In this document: piece by piece, positions 50,663 to 59,968 of the stretch
How the letters are laid out: the number at the start of each line of letters is the position of its first letter
How positions within the stretch are numbered: the first letter of the stretch is position 1
Assembly (NCBI RefSeq): GCF_002305875.1
Contig: NZ_CP022098.1
Span: 11,904,001-11,968,000 of the forward strand
Source: Cystobacter fuscus
GTDB taxonomy: Bacteria > Myxococcota > Myxococcia > Myxococcales > Myxococcaceae
DNA: 64,000 nucleotides
Direction: 5' to 3'
Position numbers and translations under genes: made by a program
The notes under the pieces: generated by a model
What the model was told of the DNA's origin: nothing
Databases searched by the model: none
Seen by the model: the letters and a program-made list of their open reading frames with translations, nothing else

Positions 50663-53485
50663 ATGACGATTTCCCTTCCGCTTCGCGGCCGGGCGCTATT
50701 GCTGGCGCTCCTGGCGCTCGCTGTCCTGCCGCTGCCCGCGCTCGCCGCGGGCGAGAACTACGGTCGGCTCTCCGGCTATGTGTACGACCCCACCGGCACC
50801 CCGCTGTCCGAGGTGCCCCTGACCCTCAGCGGCCCCGCGCTCCAGCAGCCCCAGGAGCGCAGCAGCGGCGAGGACGGCCGCTACGAGTTCCCCCTGGTGC
50901 CCCCCGGCGAAGGCTACACCCTCGAGGTCAAGGTCGAGGGCTTCACCCCCATCAAGCTCACCAACATCTCCGTCCGGCTGGGCCAGACGACGCCGGTGGA
51001 CGTGAAGCTCGAGGTGTTCACCGAGACGCAGGCGGTGGCCACCTATGAAATCACCGAGCGCGTCAATCCCATCATCAACCCGGACTCGGCCGAGACGGGT
51101 GCGGTGGTGACGGCGGAGAAGGCCGCGTCCACGCCCGTGTACAACCAGGTGCAGACCATCGCCCAGCTCGTGGCGGGCGTGGGCCCGGGCAACGCCCCGA
51201 GCCTGCGCGGCGGCCTGTCGCGCTGGGGCAAGTTCTACGTGGACGGCATGGACACCACGGACGTGTCCGACGGCTCCATCACCGCCACGATGAACTACTA
51301 CGCGGTGGAGAACTTCGAGGTCATCACCGGTGGCCTGGACGCGCAGTACAACTCGCTGGGCGTGGTGCAGAACATCGTCACCAAGACGGGCTCCAACAAC
51401 TGGACCTACGACGCGACGCTCGTGCTGCAGCCCGCCTGGAGCGCCGCCAAGACGCAGTACGCCTCCAACCAGCCGCTGAGCACCGGCAACCTGCTCAACA
51501 GCACCACCCGGCAGGCGGAGACCACGTTCTACGCGCCCCTGCTCGCCTTCGGCGGTCCCATCGTCAAGGACCGGCTGTGGTTCTACGCGAGCGGCCAGTG
51601 GAACTTCTCGATGCGAGAGATCCCCCTGACCATCAAGGGCCAGCAGGAGAACCGGCCCCGCGACACCCAGACGAAGCTCGCCCGGCTCAAGCTCACCTGG
51701 CAGCCCACGAGCCGTGACCGCGTGTCCTTCGCCGTCAACGTCGACAACAACACCATCACCAACAACATCGGCAGCGCGACGACGTCGCCCGAGGCCGAGT
51801 CGCGCATCGACCGCGGCGGCTACTTCCTCATCGGCAACTACGACCACAGCTTCAACGACAACGTCCTCTTCCAGTTGCAGACGGGCGCCACCTACAAGCA
51901 CGCATACTTCGGTCCGCAGAACGATGACATGAACGCCATCTCGCACGCGGACGAGAACGACAACTTCTTCACCACGGGCTCCTCGGGCTCGCTGTCCAGC
52001 AGCATCGCGGGCAACTACTCCACCGAGGACAAGTGGCGCTTCCAGTTCGACCCCACCGTGCTCGTCAAGGCGGGCGCGCACCAGATGAAGGGCGGCGTGC
52101 AGCTCGGCTACCTGATGGGCACGCTGAACGTGGGCACCACCGGCAACTACCGCTACACGGACAAGGGCGGCATCTGCAACCCGGAGGACCCGAGCACCTT
52201 CGCTTATTGCAACACGCGCGCGGCCTTCTACGGCAGCAATGACGTGCTGGGCAGCAACACCGCCAGCGGCGCCGTGGCCCAGTTGGGCGCCTTCGTGCAG
52301 GACCGCTGGACCGTCAACCGCCAGCTCACGCTGATCGCCGGTCTGCGCGCCGACGTGGGCCGACTCTACGGCGACGATGGCGCCTTCGTCACCAACCTGG
52401 TGGGCATCGGCCCGCGCGTGTCGGCGACGTATGACCTCACCAATGACCGCAAGACCCTGCTCAAGGCGCACTACGGCCGCTCCAACGAGGTCGGCGACGT
52501 CTTCATCGCGCAGCGCGCCAACCCGGACATCCAGCGCTACACCGCCACCTTCAACCCGGCGGCTGGCGCCTTCCCGGACTGTGGTCCCGGCACGCCCCTG
52601 GCCAACAACGTCTGTACCCGGAGCGGTGGTGCCAACGGCCGCTCCTTCGCCAGCACGCACACGCCGACGAGCGTGGACGAGGTGAGCCTGGGTCTGCACC
52701 GCGAGGTGAGTCAGGGCGTCGTGCTCGGCACGGACCTCACCTACCGCCGCTATAACAACATGTGGGTGGACGAGGAGATCAACCAGATCTGGGACGCCAC
52801 TGGCACGCGCGTCATCGGCAACGTGAACGGCACGGCCGGGGAGGTGTTCCTCATCCACAACCCGGACAGCGCGTGGCGCGACTACAAGGGCGTCGACCTG
52901 TGGGCGCAGGGCAAGCTGGGCGGGTGGGATCTGCTGGCCAGCTACACCCTGGGCTTCAACAACGGCACCGTGGCCAGCTACTTCGACGGCTACGGCAGCA
53001 ACCCGCGCACCCAGTACCTCTTCGAGGGCCCGACGCCGGACGACATCCGCCACACGCTCAAGGGCGCCGTCAACTACGCGACCTCCTTCGGTCTCGATTT
53101 CGGCGTGCGCATGCGCTACCTGACCGGCACGCCGCTGTGGCAGAACCAGTCGCTCAGCAACCCCAACACCACCCTGTACCGCTCTCCGCGCGGCACGGGC
53201 TACACGGTCAACCGGGGCCTGGCGAACTTCAACGACCCCTCGACCATCTCCGAGCTGCGCAATCCCGACCTGTTCGTCATCGACGCCCAGGCCCGCTACG
53301 ACGTGGGCCGCCTGTTCAACATCAAGAACAAGTTCGAGATCACCGCGATGGTGGTGAACGTGCTCAACAACACCGCCACCACCAGCATCTACGACCAGTA
53401 CGCGACCACCAACTCCAACTACGGCCTGTCCCGCAACCGTAACGGTGGACTGCAGGCGGAGCTGCTGCTGCGCTTCCGCAACTAG
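50663..53485 (+). CDS. Oar-like TonB-dependent receptor
   Basis: The 940-residue protein has a signal peptide (LALLALAVLPLPALA). A carboxypeptidase-regulatory-like domain follows (about residues 32-115: GRLSGYVYDPTGTPLSEVPLTLSG). The plug (about 140-235: STPVYNQVQTIAQLVAGVGPGNAPSLRGG) and a large barrel ending ELLLRFRN complete it. This layout is that of Oar of Myxococcus, needed for development and for uptake or secretion of protein factors. It follows a lipoprotein by 29 bp and sits opposite a TonB gene, giving a compact receptor, lipoprotein and transducer locus. Confidence 0.88.
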   Translation: MTISLPLRGRALLLALLALAVLPLPALAAGENYGRLSGYVYDPTGTPLSEVPLTLSGPALQQPQERSSGEDGRYEFPLVPPGEGYTLEVKVEGFTPIKLTNISVRLGQTTPVDVKLEVFTETQAVATYEITERVNPIINPDSAETGAVVTAEKAASTPVYNQVQTIAQLVAGVGPGNAPSLRGGLSRWGKFYVDGMDTTDVSDGSITATMNYYAVENFEVITGGLDAQYNSLGVVQNIVTKTGSNNWTYDATLVLQPAWSAAKTQYASNQPLSTGNLLNSTTRQAETTFYAPLLAFGGPIVKDRLWFYASGQWNFSMREIPLTIKGQQENRPRDTQTKLARLKLTWQPTSRDRVSFAVNVDNNTITNNIGSATTSPEAESRIDRGGYFLIGNYDHSFNDNVLFQLQTGATYKHAYFGPQNDDMNAISHADENDNFFTTGSSGSLSSSIAGNYSTEDKWRFQFDPTVLVKAGAHQMKGGVQLGYLMGTLNVGTTGNYRYTDKGGICNPEDPSTFAYCNTRAAFYGSNDVLGSNTASGAVAQLGAFVQDRWTVNRQLTLIAGLRADVGRLYGDDGAFVTNLVGIGPRVSATYDLTNDRKTLLKAHYGRSNEVGDVFIAQRANPDIQRYTATFNPAAGAFPDCGPGTPLANNVCTRSGGANGRSFASTHTPTSVDEVSLGLHREVSQGVVLGTDLTYRRYNNMWVDEEINQIWDATGTRVIGNVNGTAGEVFLIHNPDSAWRDYKGVDLWAQGKLGGWDLLASYTLGFNNGTVASYFDGYGSNPRTQYLFEGPTPDDIRHTLKGAVNYATSFGLDFGVRMRYLTGTPLWQNQSLSNPNTTLYRSPRGTGYTVNRGLANFNDPSTISELRNPDLFVIDAQARYDVGRLFNIKNKFEITAMVVNVLNNTATTSIYDQYATTNSNYGLSRNRNGGLQAELLLRFRN

Positions 53486-53492
53486 CCGCACG

Positions 53493-53528
53493 GAGGCGGT
53501 GTCCCGAGCGGTTCAGGGACACCGCCTC
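53493..53528 (+). terminator. 13-bp hairpin after the Oar-like gene
   Basis: Perfect arms GAGGCGGTGTCCC (53493-53505) and GGGACACCGCCTC (53516-53528) enclose a 10-nt loop 8 bp after the stop. No T-run follows, but the strength and place suggest transcription ends or pauses here. Confidence 0.6.
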
Positions 53529-53566
53529 GCTGAAGGCCACAGGCCACATCCACTCAAGAGCCCCGT

Positions 53567-53597
53567 GAGCAGACCCAATGGGATTATGGGTCTGCTC
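53567..53597. repeat. 11-bp inverted repeat in a palindrome-rich spacer
   Basis: Arms GAGCAGACCCA (53567-53577) and TGGGTCTGCTC (53587-53597) enclose a 9-nt loop. A second imperfect hairpin (arms ACTCCAG and CTGGAGT) lies at about 53650-53695. The spacer 53530-53752 holds no gene and may be a decayed small mobile repeat or the terminator of the toxin operon. Confidence 0.4.
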
Positions 53598-53752
53598 CAG
53601 TGACCCCACCTCCGGGCCTAAGGTCGGAGCTGACGGGCAATCAATCGGGTACTCCAGGACCCAGGCGGGCACCCACCCAGTTCTGGGCACTGGAGTCAGG
53701 CCCTCGGTGTTCAGGTCACCAACCGCCCCTCGGAAAGAAGAGGGCGAATTGA

Positions 53753-54217
53753 TCAGGCGCCGCACACCTCGGACTTGGCAACCCTCACCAAGTCCTTGAG
53801 GCGATTCAGTTCATCCGATTTCCATCCGCGCTCTTCGCAGGCAGCAACAACCTGCGATGCGCTCGCCACCAACGCCCACATAAACGCATCGAGGGGAACA
53901 CGTCCCTCAAGAACGACCTGTTCTGAACTCTGCCTTCTCCGTCGGCATTGAAGAACGATTTCGTTGCCGTGCCGCGTCGCATCAAAAGCGAATGGTCCGT
54001 CCATGAAGCGGCACTGGGCAGTTGATGCTTTCCCAGAGAAAAGCCGTGTCAGTTCCTCCAACCACCAGCCGAGTACGACAACAGGGGTGTCATTCCATTC
54101 ATCATCAGGGAATGAACGATCCTCATCTCGGAGCATAATCACGCCCGTGATTCTTCCGGATCGCGCGATCTCCAAAGTGCCGACTTCTGCCTGTACCTTG
54201 AACATAAGAATCTGCAT
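53753..54217 (-). CDS. immunity candidate for the RHS toxin
   Basis: The 154-residue protein begins 1 bp after the RHS stop and is surely co-transcribed. It is soluble, with a beta-rich first half (VQAEVGTLEIARSGRITGVIML, TPVVVLGWWLEEL) and helical C-terminus (WKSDELNRLKDLVRVAKSEV). No family was recognised. Its place after a variable toxin C-terminus is the usual spot for the cognate immunity gene. An internal ATG at residue 6 is an alternative start. GC is lower than in core genes, as for the toxin tail. Confidence 0.62.
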   Translation of the reverse strand: MQILMFKVQAEVGTLEIARSGRITGVIMLRDEDRSFPDDEWNDTPVVVLGWWLEELTRLFSGKASTAQCRFMDGPFAFDATRHGNEIVLQCRRRRQSSEQVVLEGRVPLDAFMWALVASASQVVAACEERGWKSDELNRLKDLVRVAKSEVCGA

Positions 54218-54218
54218 C

Positions 54219-57200
54219 CTAAAAGAGAGGGTACGCAGTTTCGATGGCCTTGGTTTCCTTGTTCACCCACATCTCGATGCGAAAGCCCGGCCCGGGTCCC
54301 CGCACCAAAACACGCGGACCTTGGCTGGCCACCGGTTCGGCATGTCTGTAGGCTTGTCTGACTGATGATTCGACTTGATTCCTGGTCATGTGGTCAGGGA
54401 ACAAATCTTTCTGGGGACTCACACGGGATCCTCCACGCATGTGGCCAGAGGCAATGTGGTCCATGTCGATTTCAACCTTCTTCCATGCAGGAAGGTTGAC
54501 CGGCTTGGTGTGAGAACCGGCCCTTGCTGCATTACCCTGTGCGTTCAGGGTCGAAGGGTTGTAGTGGGAAGTCGGGACATTGCGTGAACGGTTGATCGCG
54601 GAGAGATCCACCCGGTTAGAAGCCTGCAGGGCAGCCATTACCTCGTCGGCGTTCTTGACGGCATCCACCGCCTTATTGGCGGTCCGGTAGCCCTTGATGA
54701 CGGCTCCCGCGCCTCCCGGAACAAATGGCAGCGCCAAGGCCGCGCCATCGACGATGACCGATACAACATCGACTACCTTCGCGGCTGTGCTCGTGTTCTT
54801 GTCCCACATGGCGATGCTGGCAAGGCCCATGCCGAGACTCGCCGCATCCCATACCGACTCGAGAGCCTTTCCAGTCGGATCCACGTAGGCCACTGGATTG
54901 CCACCCGCGTACCCATACAGGTTGCACTCCGCCGGACTGTCCACGCAGCGCTCCGGCTCCTCCAAGAACAGCGGGTCCGGGGTCAGGAACCGGTTGATCG
55001 TCGGATCGTAGTCGCGAACCCCCATGCGGACGAGTTCCAGATCCGCATCGTAGCCCTTCTGGACATAATCCACGATCGCCGCGATGTCCGGATGGATGGT
55101 CCGATGACCAAACGGAGAGGCCAACCGGGGGGTTCCGTCCAGCTCCGCCATGAGCGTGCCGCGAGCATCCGCAGCGAGCAGGTGGAAGGAATTGCCCCGG
55201 ACGAGGCCCACCAACTGCCCGGAGAACTTGAAAGGCTCCGCCAGACCGCCCGCGTCCAGATAGGCGCCCTGCTCCAGATACGCCGCCACGGGAGTCGCTC
55301 CGCTGAACTTCAGCAATCGCTGGCCGTTCTCGTCGTACAAGAACCGCCACGTGTTGCCACCGCGAGTGGCGAGCGCCAGATGGCCATTGGGGCCATAGCT
55401 GAAGGACAGGTCGCCCTTGCTGAGGGAGCGGCCGAGGGCGTCGAACGTATACAGCGTGTTCCCCGCGGTGAGGGAACCACTGGCCCAACTCAAGTCGCGG
55501 CGCGATCCCTGTTCCTCGATGCTCGTCGGCAGACCCGAGCCGTCGAATCCGTAGGAGTAGGCATTCTCCGCGTCACGTGCGTCCGTCAGAAAACCCTGCG
55601 GCGAGTAAGCGTACTGGCGCTGCAGGTTCTTGCCGCCGATGACGAAAGTATCGTGGTCCGGAAAGCCTCTCGCGTTGAAGCGCAGGGCGTTGGAGGAATG
55701 CCATCCCCCCGCCGCCCATTGCGATATCGACAAGCGTTCATGGGTCAGAGGATCGTACCCCAGCAGGACCTGGTCACCCGTGGTAAAGGTCGCGGTGCTG
55801 GCCTGTCCATTGGCATCATAAGCAAAGGTGGCCAATGGATAGCCATTGAGCCACACCTCCGACAACCGGCCGTGGGCATCCCATCGATGCTCATTGCTGG
55901 AGACCGACAGCAATCCTCCGATCGCGTCCCACACCGAGGTGGTCGTCTGCCGCGCCTCACCATTGTCCGCGTAGGTGAACTCCGACGCCACCGTACGCCA
56001 GCCATCCAGCCGCAACACGTACCGGGAGAGCTTGCCGTCCGCGCGATAGTCGAAGGTCTTGAGATAACCCTCGCCCTGGACCGCCGACAGTTCTCCCAGG
56101 TACGTGCGCCGTCCAGGCTCGTCCGGTGTCGCCCCGTCGTAGAAGAAGCGGTAGTGCTGAACGGCCCCCTGGATCAGATCCGTGTGCTCTTCCACCGACT
56201 TGCGTCCGATCGCGTCGTACGTCCACGACTCCGAACGCTGAGCCACCCCTTGTGCGGACAGGAACCGTCGGCTTCGTAGCAAGCCCGTGACGGGTTCGTA
56301 CTCATGGACGAGGGTCGCGAGCCCTTCTCGGGTCACCTGCTTCACCCGGCCATGCGCATCGTAGGTGACCCCATGGGTCTTTCCATCCGGCAGGAGCACA
56401 CGCCGCACCCGGTCGAGCGCATCACGCTCGAAGCCGAACTGGGTGCCATCCGGCTCCTCGCGGCGCAGCACCTTCTCCGAGGCGTTCAGCCAGAAGCGCG
56501 TCCGATAGACATCGTTCTCGACCCGCTCACGCCGCAGAAGGCCAGACTCCACATCGAGGCTCGACACCACCTGCCGCTCCACATCCGCGTGGAGCTTGGA
56601 AAACGCGGCAATCTCATGGCCCAAGCCAGCGGAGCGCCGCATGGCCACGGGCTGCATTCCCGTGCGCAGCCCCTGGTAGGTCAACGCCGCCGGCTCCGAC
56701 GTCGGCGGCTCGGTGGGCCGGTTGTGCTCGCGCGTCTCGAGCTGCTCCGGATGGAACGTCGTGACACCGTCGAACGCCCACCCCTCGGGAATGAGCTGGG
56801 CACTGGCGACCTGCGCGCCCGAGGCCGTGCTCCACTCCACCGAACGGCGCCGGGCTCCTGAAAGGCCATCCACGAGCGTGGTGACATTCACCACCGCGGG
56901 CTTCACGTCCGTGGCGAATTCATAGGCGAGCAACAACGCCGGGTCCGCCTCCGTTGCATGGCCCAGGCTGTTCCAGTTCTTCTGGAGACGTTCCTGCCCA
57001 TCGTAGCGGAACGCCTGCGTGTAGAGCTGCGTGCCATGCTGGCTGGTAAGGGAGCGGATGGCGTCCGTGAGCGGCTCTCGCGAGGTCACCTCCAGGACCG
57101 AGCCGTCCGGAGACGTCACCTTGCGCAGCAGGGTGCTGTCCGGCTCCAGGGTGAAGAGCGTATGGCCCTGGCCAGGCACCGAGACGCGCTCCACGGAGTA

Positions 57201-59873
57201 GTCCGAGCGGTACATCACCTCTTGCAGGGTGAGCAGCCCCTCCTCGCCCAGGCTTTGCACCCGCTCCACCAGGCCCACCGCGTTGCGCGTCAGCCATGCC
57301 TCGTGACTGAAGTTGATCGACCTGTCCGCATGCTGGCCGGAAAGGATGATGCGATCCTCCAGACAGTGCAGATGCTTCACCAGGCCCGGCACCACGGCGC
57401 GACGGCGCTCCGTGGTGAGCGAGCCATTCGCGGTATGGAGCACCGTGCGCTCCGGGCACACCGTCTCCTCGTAGGCGGGATAGTCGTAGTCGGTATGCTC
57501 CTCCACGACCTGCGTCCCACTCCGCAGCGCTTGGGCATACCCCGCGCGCTCCGCCTTCAACCGCCGCCAGGGCAGCCCCTGGAACGTGGCCAGGTCGTAG
57601 CCGCGCTCCGCGTAGCGGATGACTCCCGGCGTGCGTGAGTCAGATTCGCTGGACGACACGACGAGGCCCGCGTTCGTGTCGTCGTTGAGGAAGTGGACCT
57701 GCTCGACGAGCGAGGGCGCATGGCGCACCACGCTGTCGAACCCCAGCAGATGCAGTCCCTGGGGATGTACCCGCGGATGAAAGTACTGATACGAGTACGC
57801 GACAGGCTCCTGGCCCGAGGAAGAAACCACCAGCCGCTCGAGCACCGTCGCACGCTGGCGCCCCCCCGGCTCCGCGGGGGCCCGTGCGTACTTGAAGGTC
57901 AACACGGTGCCCTTGCCGTCGTCCGCCGTCCACAGCAGACCTGTTTCCGCTGTGTTCAGCGCCACCGACATCGTCCTGTCCTCGAGGGCCTCCACCACGA
58001 CCACTTCCGTGTCCCCACTGCCCGCGACGTCCACCACCATGGGGTAGCTGGCGATGAGTCCGAGCGGGTAGAACATCGCGGGCACCCGGATGTACTGCAG
58101 CCGGGTTCCGTCGTTGATGAAGACAAACATCAACCCATCCAAGGCCAGCAGGGCATCCGCCGCGCCATCCTTGTTCACATCCACGAAGTGGAGCTGGTAG
58201 TCCGAGAGATTCCCCAACACCGTGCCATCGACGAGGAAGGGAATGATGATCGCCTCGGGGGAGAACTCGTACTTCGCGCCCGTTCCAGACCAGACCGCCA
58301 GACCGGAGTCGAAACGAGAGACGATGTCCAACAACCCATCCCCATTCATGTCGTGCAACCACGACGCATCCGCGGGGAAGGCTGGAGACAGGAAACGGGT
58401 GATGGGCGAGCCAAAAGCATACCCGGAGGCATCACTTTGATTGGGGAGCACCCGGTAGCCCCCACTGAAGATCTCGATGAAGTCGGGGCGGTGGTCGCGA
58501 TCCAGGTCCACCAGCCGGTTGTTCGGACCTGGCTCCCAATAGCCGGGGAGTTGCAGGGTGTGCACGGCGACACCGTCACGGGCGCACAGCGTGAGCTGAG
58601 AGGAGGACTGCGCGCCATAGCGCACATCCAGCACGCTGTACTCCGTATCCGTGGGCCGCAACTTCACCAGTTGGCGTACGGGGTTCTCCTCGTAGGGCTC
58701 CCAGCGGCACGGCCTATGGACGGGACCACTCGGGGCTGGCAACTCCTGGAAGGAGAAGCCCTGAGGCCCCTGGACCACCAGGAGATTGCTCTTGTTGTGC
58801 TCGAGTTCGAGCTGGCCGTTCTCGTCGACGTCGAGGGGCGCGGAGCGGGTGGGATAGAGGACGTCCCAGCCCAGACGCTTCACCACCGGGTCGAATTGGG
58901 GCACGGGCCTGAACTCCGCGGAGGTCAGCTTCTCGGTCCCTACGTGGTACGTGTAACGAACGGGAGGTTCGGACTCACCCGAGGCGAATACCCGGACAAT
59001 TTCTTTCATATAGAAGGCCGGGCTGAGCGCCTCCTCCTCATAGGAGAGGACGTAATGCCATCGCTCGCGGAAGGAAGCGGATGCCGGGTCCCAGGCGGAC
59101 ACCTTCACGAACTTGACGCGCTGGTCCAACACCAGTGCCCGCGACGAGCGCCAGTCGGAGAATGGCACTCGAACGGCTTCGTAGATGAAGTCCAGTTGGT
59201 ACCGCGCCGTGTTCCCTACTCCGCCAAAAGACACGGTCTTGAGGAAGGGCCGTCCGGAGGCGTTCTGCTCATAGGTGAGCCGCGTCTTCCTGCCCGTCGC
59301 CGTCACTACTTCGGTGAGTGGCCAGGAATAGACTCCGGCACCGGTCTGGACCCGGGAGGGGCCGCCGAACGTATGCCGGCTGCCATCGGGCAGAAAGGCC
59401 ACGAAGCCATCCGCGGTCGCCTCTACCCGCACGTGGGCGGACAAGCCCCGCGGGTACCAGCTTCCATCCAATCCCTGGACGAGCTCACCCCAGGGGCCCG
59501 TCAGTCCATCCGTGACGTAATCCAGCGTACCTACATGCCGGAAACGGGTCAGGAAGAGGTTCGACTGCCAACCCATTCCCCACTCGGAGAGCCCCTGCTC
59601 CACGGAGTACTGGGGGAAGACCGGCGCGAGCAGGGGTCCGTGGTCCGAAGGCACCACGAAGGGCGACTCCAGCGTGTATCCCCCCCGGCTCAGGTCGGCC
59701 GCTTCGAAGGCAACTCCCGAGAGCTGGCCCACCAGGGAGCCTCGTTGGGGGGCCGACAGCGCGGGCGGTTGGATCAGCGAATCTGAAAAAGGATGGGCTT
59801 GCGCCACGGTAGCGAGGCTGGCCCATAGGCCTGCACAGGCTGAGAGCAGTTTCTTGGAGAAGGGAAATCGCAC
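54219..59873 (-). CDS. secreted SpvB/TcB-like RHS-repeat protein with nuclease-like C-terminal toxin
   Basis: The 1884-residue protein has a Sec signal (residues 1-26, AQA-HP). An SpvB/TcB-like N-terminal region (GYTLESPFVVPSDHGP, WGMGWQSNLFLTRF) follows, then VCBS/FG-GAP-type units (DMNGDGLLDIVSRF, VDVNKDGAADALLAL), then YD/RHS repeats making a cocoon. The core ends in RDYDPTINRFLTPDPLF and NLYGYAGGNPVAYVDPTG (about 1660). The variable tail has a hydrophobic linker and a terminal domain (1799-1884) with DMDHIASGHM, KDLFPDHMTRNQV and a final Tyr. It resembles EndoU-like RNases of the BECR fold (His1806, His1811, Lys1822). The RHS call is firm; the toxin activity is inferred. Confidence 0.85.
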   Translation of the reverse strand: MRFPFSKKLLSACAGLWASLATVAQAHPFSDSLIQPPALSAPQRGSLVGQLSGVAFEAADLSRGGYTLESPFVVPSDHGPLLAPVFPQYSVEQGLSEWGMGWQSNLFLTRFRHVGTLDYVTDGLTGPWGELVQGLDGSWYPRGLSAHVRVEATADGFVAFLPDGSRHTFGGPSRVQTGAGVYSWPLTEVVTATGRKTRLTYEQNASGRPFLKTVSFGGVGNTARYQLDFIYEAVRVPFSDWRSSRALVLDQRVKFVKVSAWDPASASFRERWHYVLSYEEEALSPAFYMKEIVRVFASGESEPPVRYTYHVGTEKLTSAEFRPVPQFDPVVKRLGWDVLYPTRSAPLDVDENGQLELEHNKSNLLVVQGPQGFSFQELPAPSGPVHRPCRWEPYEENPVRQLVKLRPTDTEYSVLDVRYGAQSSSQLTLCARDGVAVHTLQLPGYWEPGPNNRLVDLDRDHRPDFIEIFSGGYRVLPNQSDASGYAFGSPITRFLSPAFPADASWLHDMNGDGLLDIVSRFDSGLAVWSGTGAKYEFSPEAIIIPFLVDGTVLGNLSDYQLHFVDVNKDGAADALLALDGLMFVFINDGTRLQYIRVPAMFYPLGLIASYPMVVDVAGSGDTEVVVVEALEDRTMSVALNTAETGLLWTADDGKGTVLTFKYARAPAEPGGRQRATVLERLVVSSSGQEPVAYSYQYFHPRVHPQGLHLLGFDSVVRHAPSLVEQVHFLNDDTNAGLVVSSSESDSRTPGVIRYAERGYDLATFQGLPWRRLKAERAGYAQALRSGTQVVEEHTDYDYPAYEETVCPERTVLHTANGSLTTERRRAVVPGLVKHLHCLEDRIILSGQHADRSINFSHEAWLTRNAVGLVERVQSLGEEGLLTLQEVMYRSDYSVERVSVPGQGHTLFTLEPDSTLLRKVTSPDGSVLEVTSREPLTDAIRSLTSQHGTQLYTQAFRYDGQERLQKNWNSLGHATEADPALLLAYEFATDVKPAVVNVTTLVDGLSGARRRSVEWSTASGAQVASAQLIPEGWAFDGVTTFHPEQLETREHNRPTEPPTSEPAALTYQGLRTGMQPVAMRRSAGLGHEIAAFSKLHADVERQVVSSLDVESGLLRRERVENDVYRTRFWLNASEKVLRREEPDGTQFGFERDALDRVRRVLLPDGKTHGVTYDAHGRVKQVTREGLATLVHEYEPVTGLLRSRRFLSAQGVAQRSESWTYDAIGRKSVEEHTDLIQGAVQHYRFFYDGATPDEPGRRTYLGELSAVQGEGYLKTFDYRADGKLSRYVLRLDGWRTVASEFTYADNGEARQTTTSVWDAIGGLLSVSSNEHRWDAHGRLSEVWLNGYPLATFAYDANGQASTATFTTGDQVLLGYDPLTHERLSISQWAAGGWHSSNALRFNARGFPDHDTFVIGGKNLQRQYAYSPQGFLTDARDAENAYSYGFDGSGLPTSIEEQGSRRDLSWASGSLTAGNTLYTFDALGRSLSKGDLSFSYGPNGHLALATRGGNTWRFLYDENGQRLLKFSGATPVAAYLEQGAYLDAGGLAEPFKFSGQLVGLVRGNSFHLLAADARGTLMAELDGTPRLASPFGHRTIHPDIAAIVDYVQKGYDADLELVRMGVRDYDPTINRFLTPDPLFLEEPERCVDSPAECNLYGYAGGNPVAYVDPTGKALESVWDAASLGMGLASIAMWDKNTSTAAKVVDVVSVIVDGAALALPFVPGGAGAVIKGYRTANKAVDAVKNADEVMAALQASNRVDLSAINRSRNVPTSHYNPSTLNAQGNAARAGSHTKPVNLPAWKKVEIDMDHIASGHMRGGSRVSPQKDLFPDHMTRNQVESSVRQAYRHAEPVASQGPRVLVRGPGPGFRIEMWVNKETKAIETAYPLF

Positions 59874-59903
59874 GAGTCGTCGCTAAGAAGGAAGAAAAGT
59901 ATG

Positions 59904-59936
59904 AAAAGGCCGGCCCGGGCAAAGCCCGGACCGGCC
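59904..59936 (-). terminator. hairpin with T-tract between the giant gene and the RHS gene
   Basis: Arms of 13 bases (59908-59920 and 59924-59936, one mismatch) enclose an AAA loop. On the minus strand it is followed by CCTTTTCATACTTTTC, so it should stop or attenuate transcripts from the upstream gene before the RHS gene. This would set unequal expression of the two proteins. Confidence 0.6.
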
Positions 59937-59968
59937 GACCACTGCATCACTGGAGGGGAATCAACTCA

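Noticed and set aside
50696..53491. 931-codon reverse open frame
   Set aside because: It is antisense to the Oar-like receptor and low-complexity; a composition artefact.
53567..53700. CRISPR-like repeats
   Set aside because: The hairpins differ from each other and have no regular spacing or spacer units.
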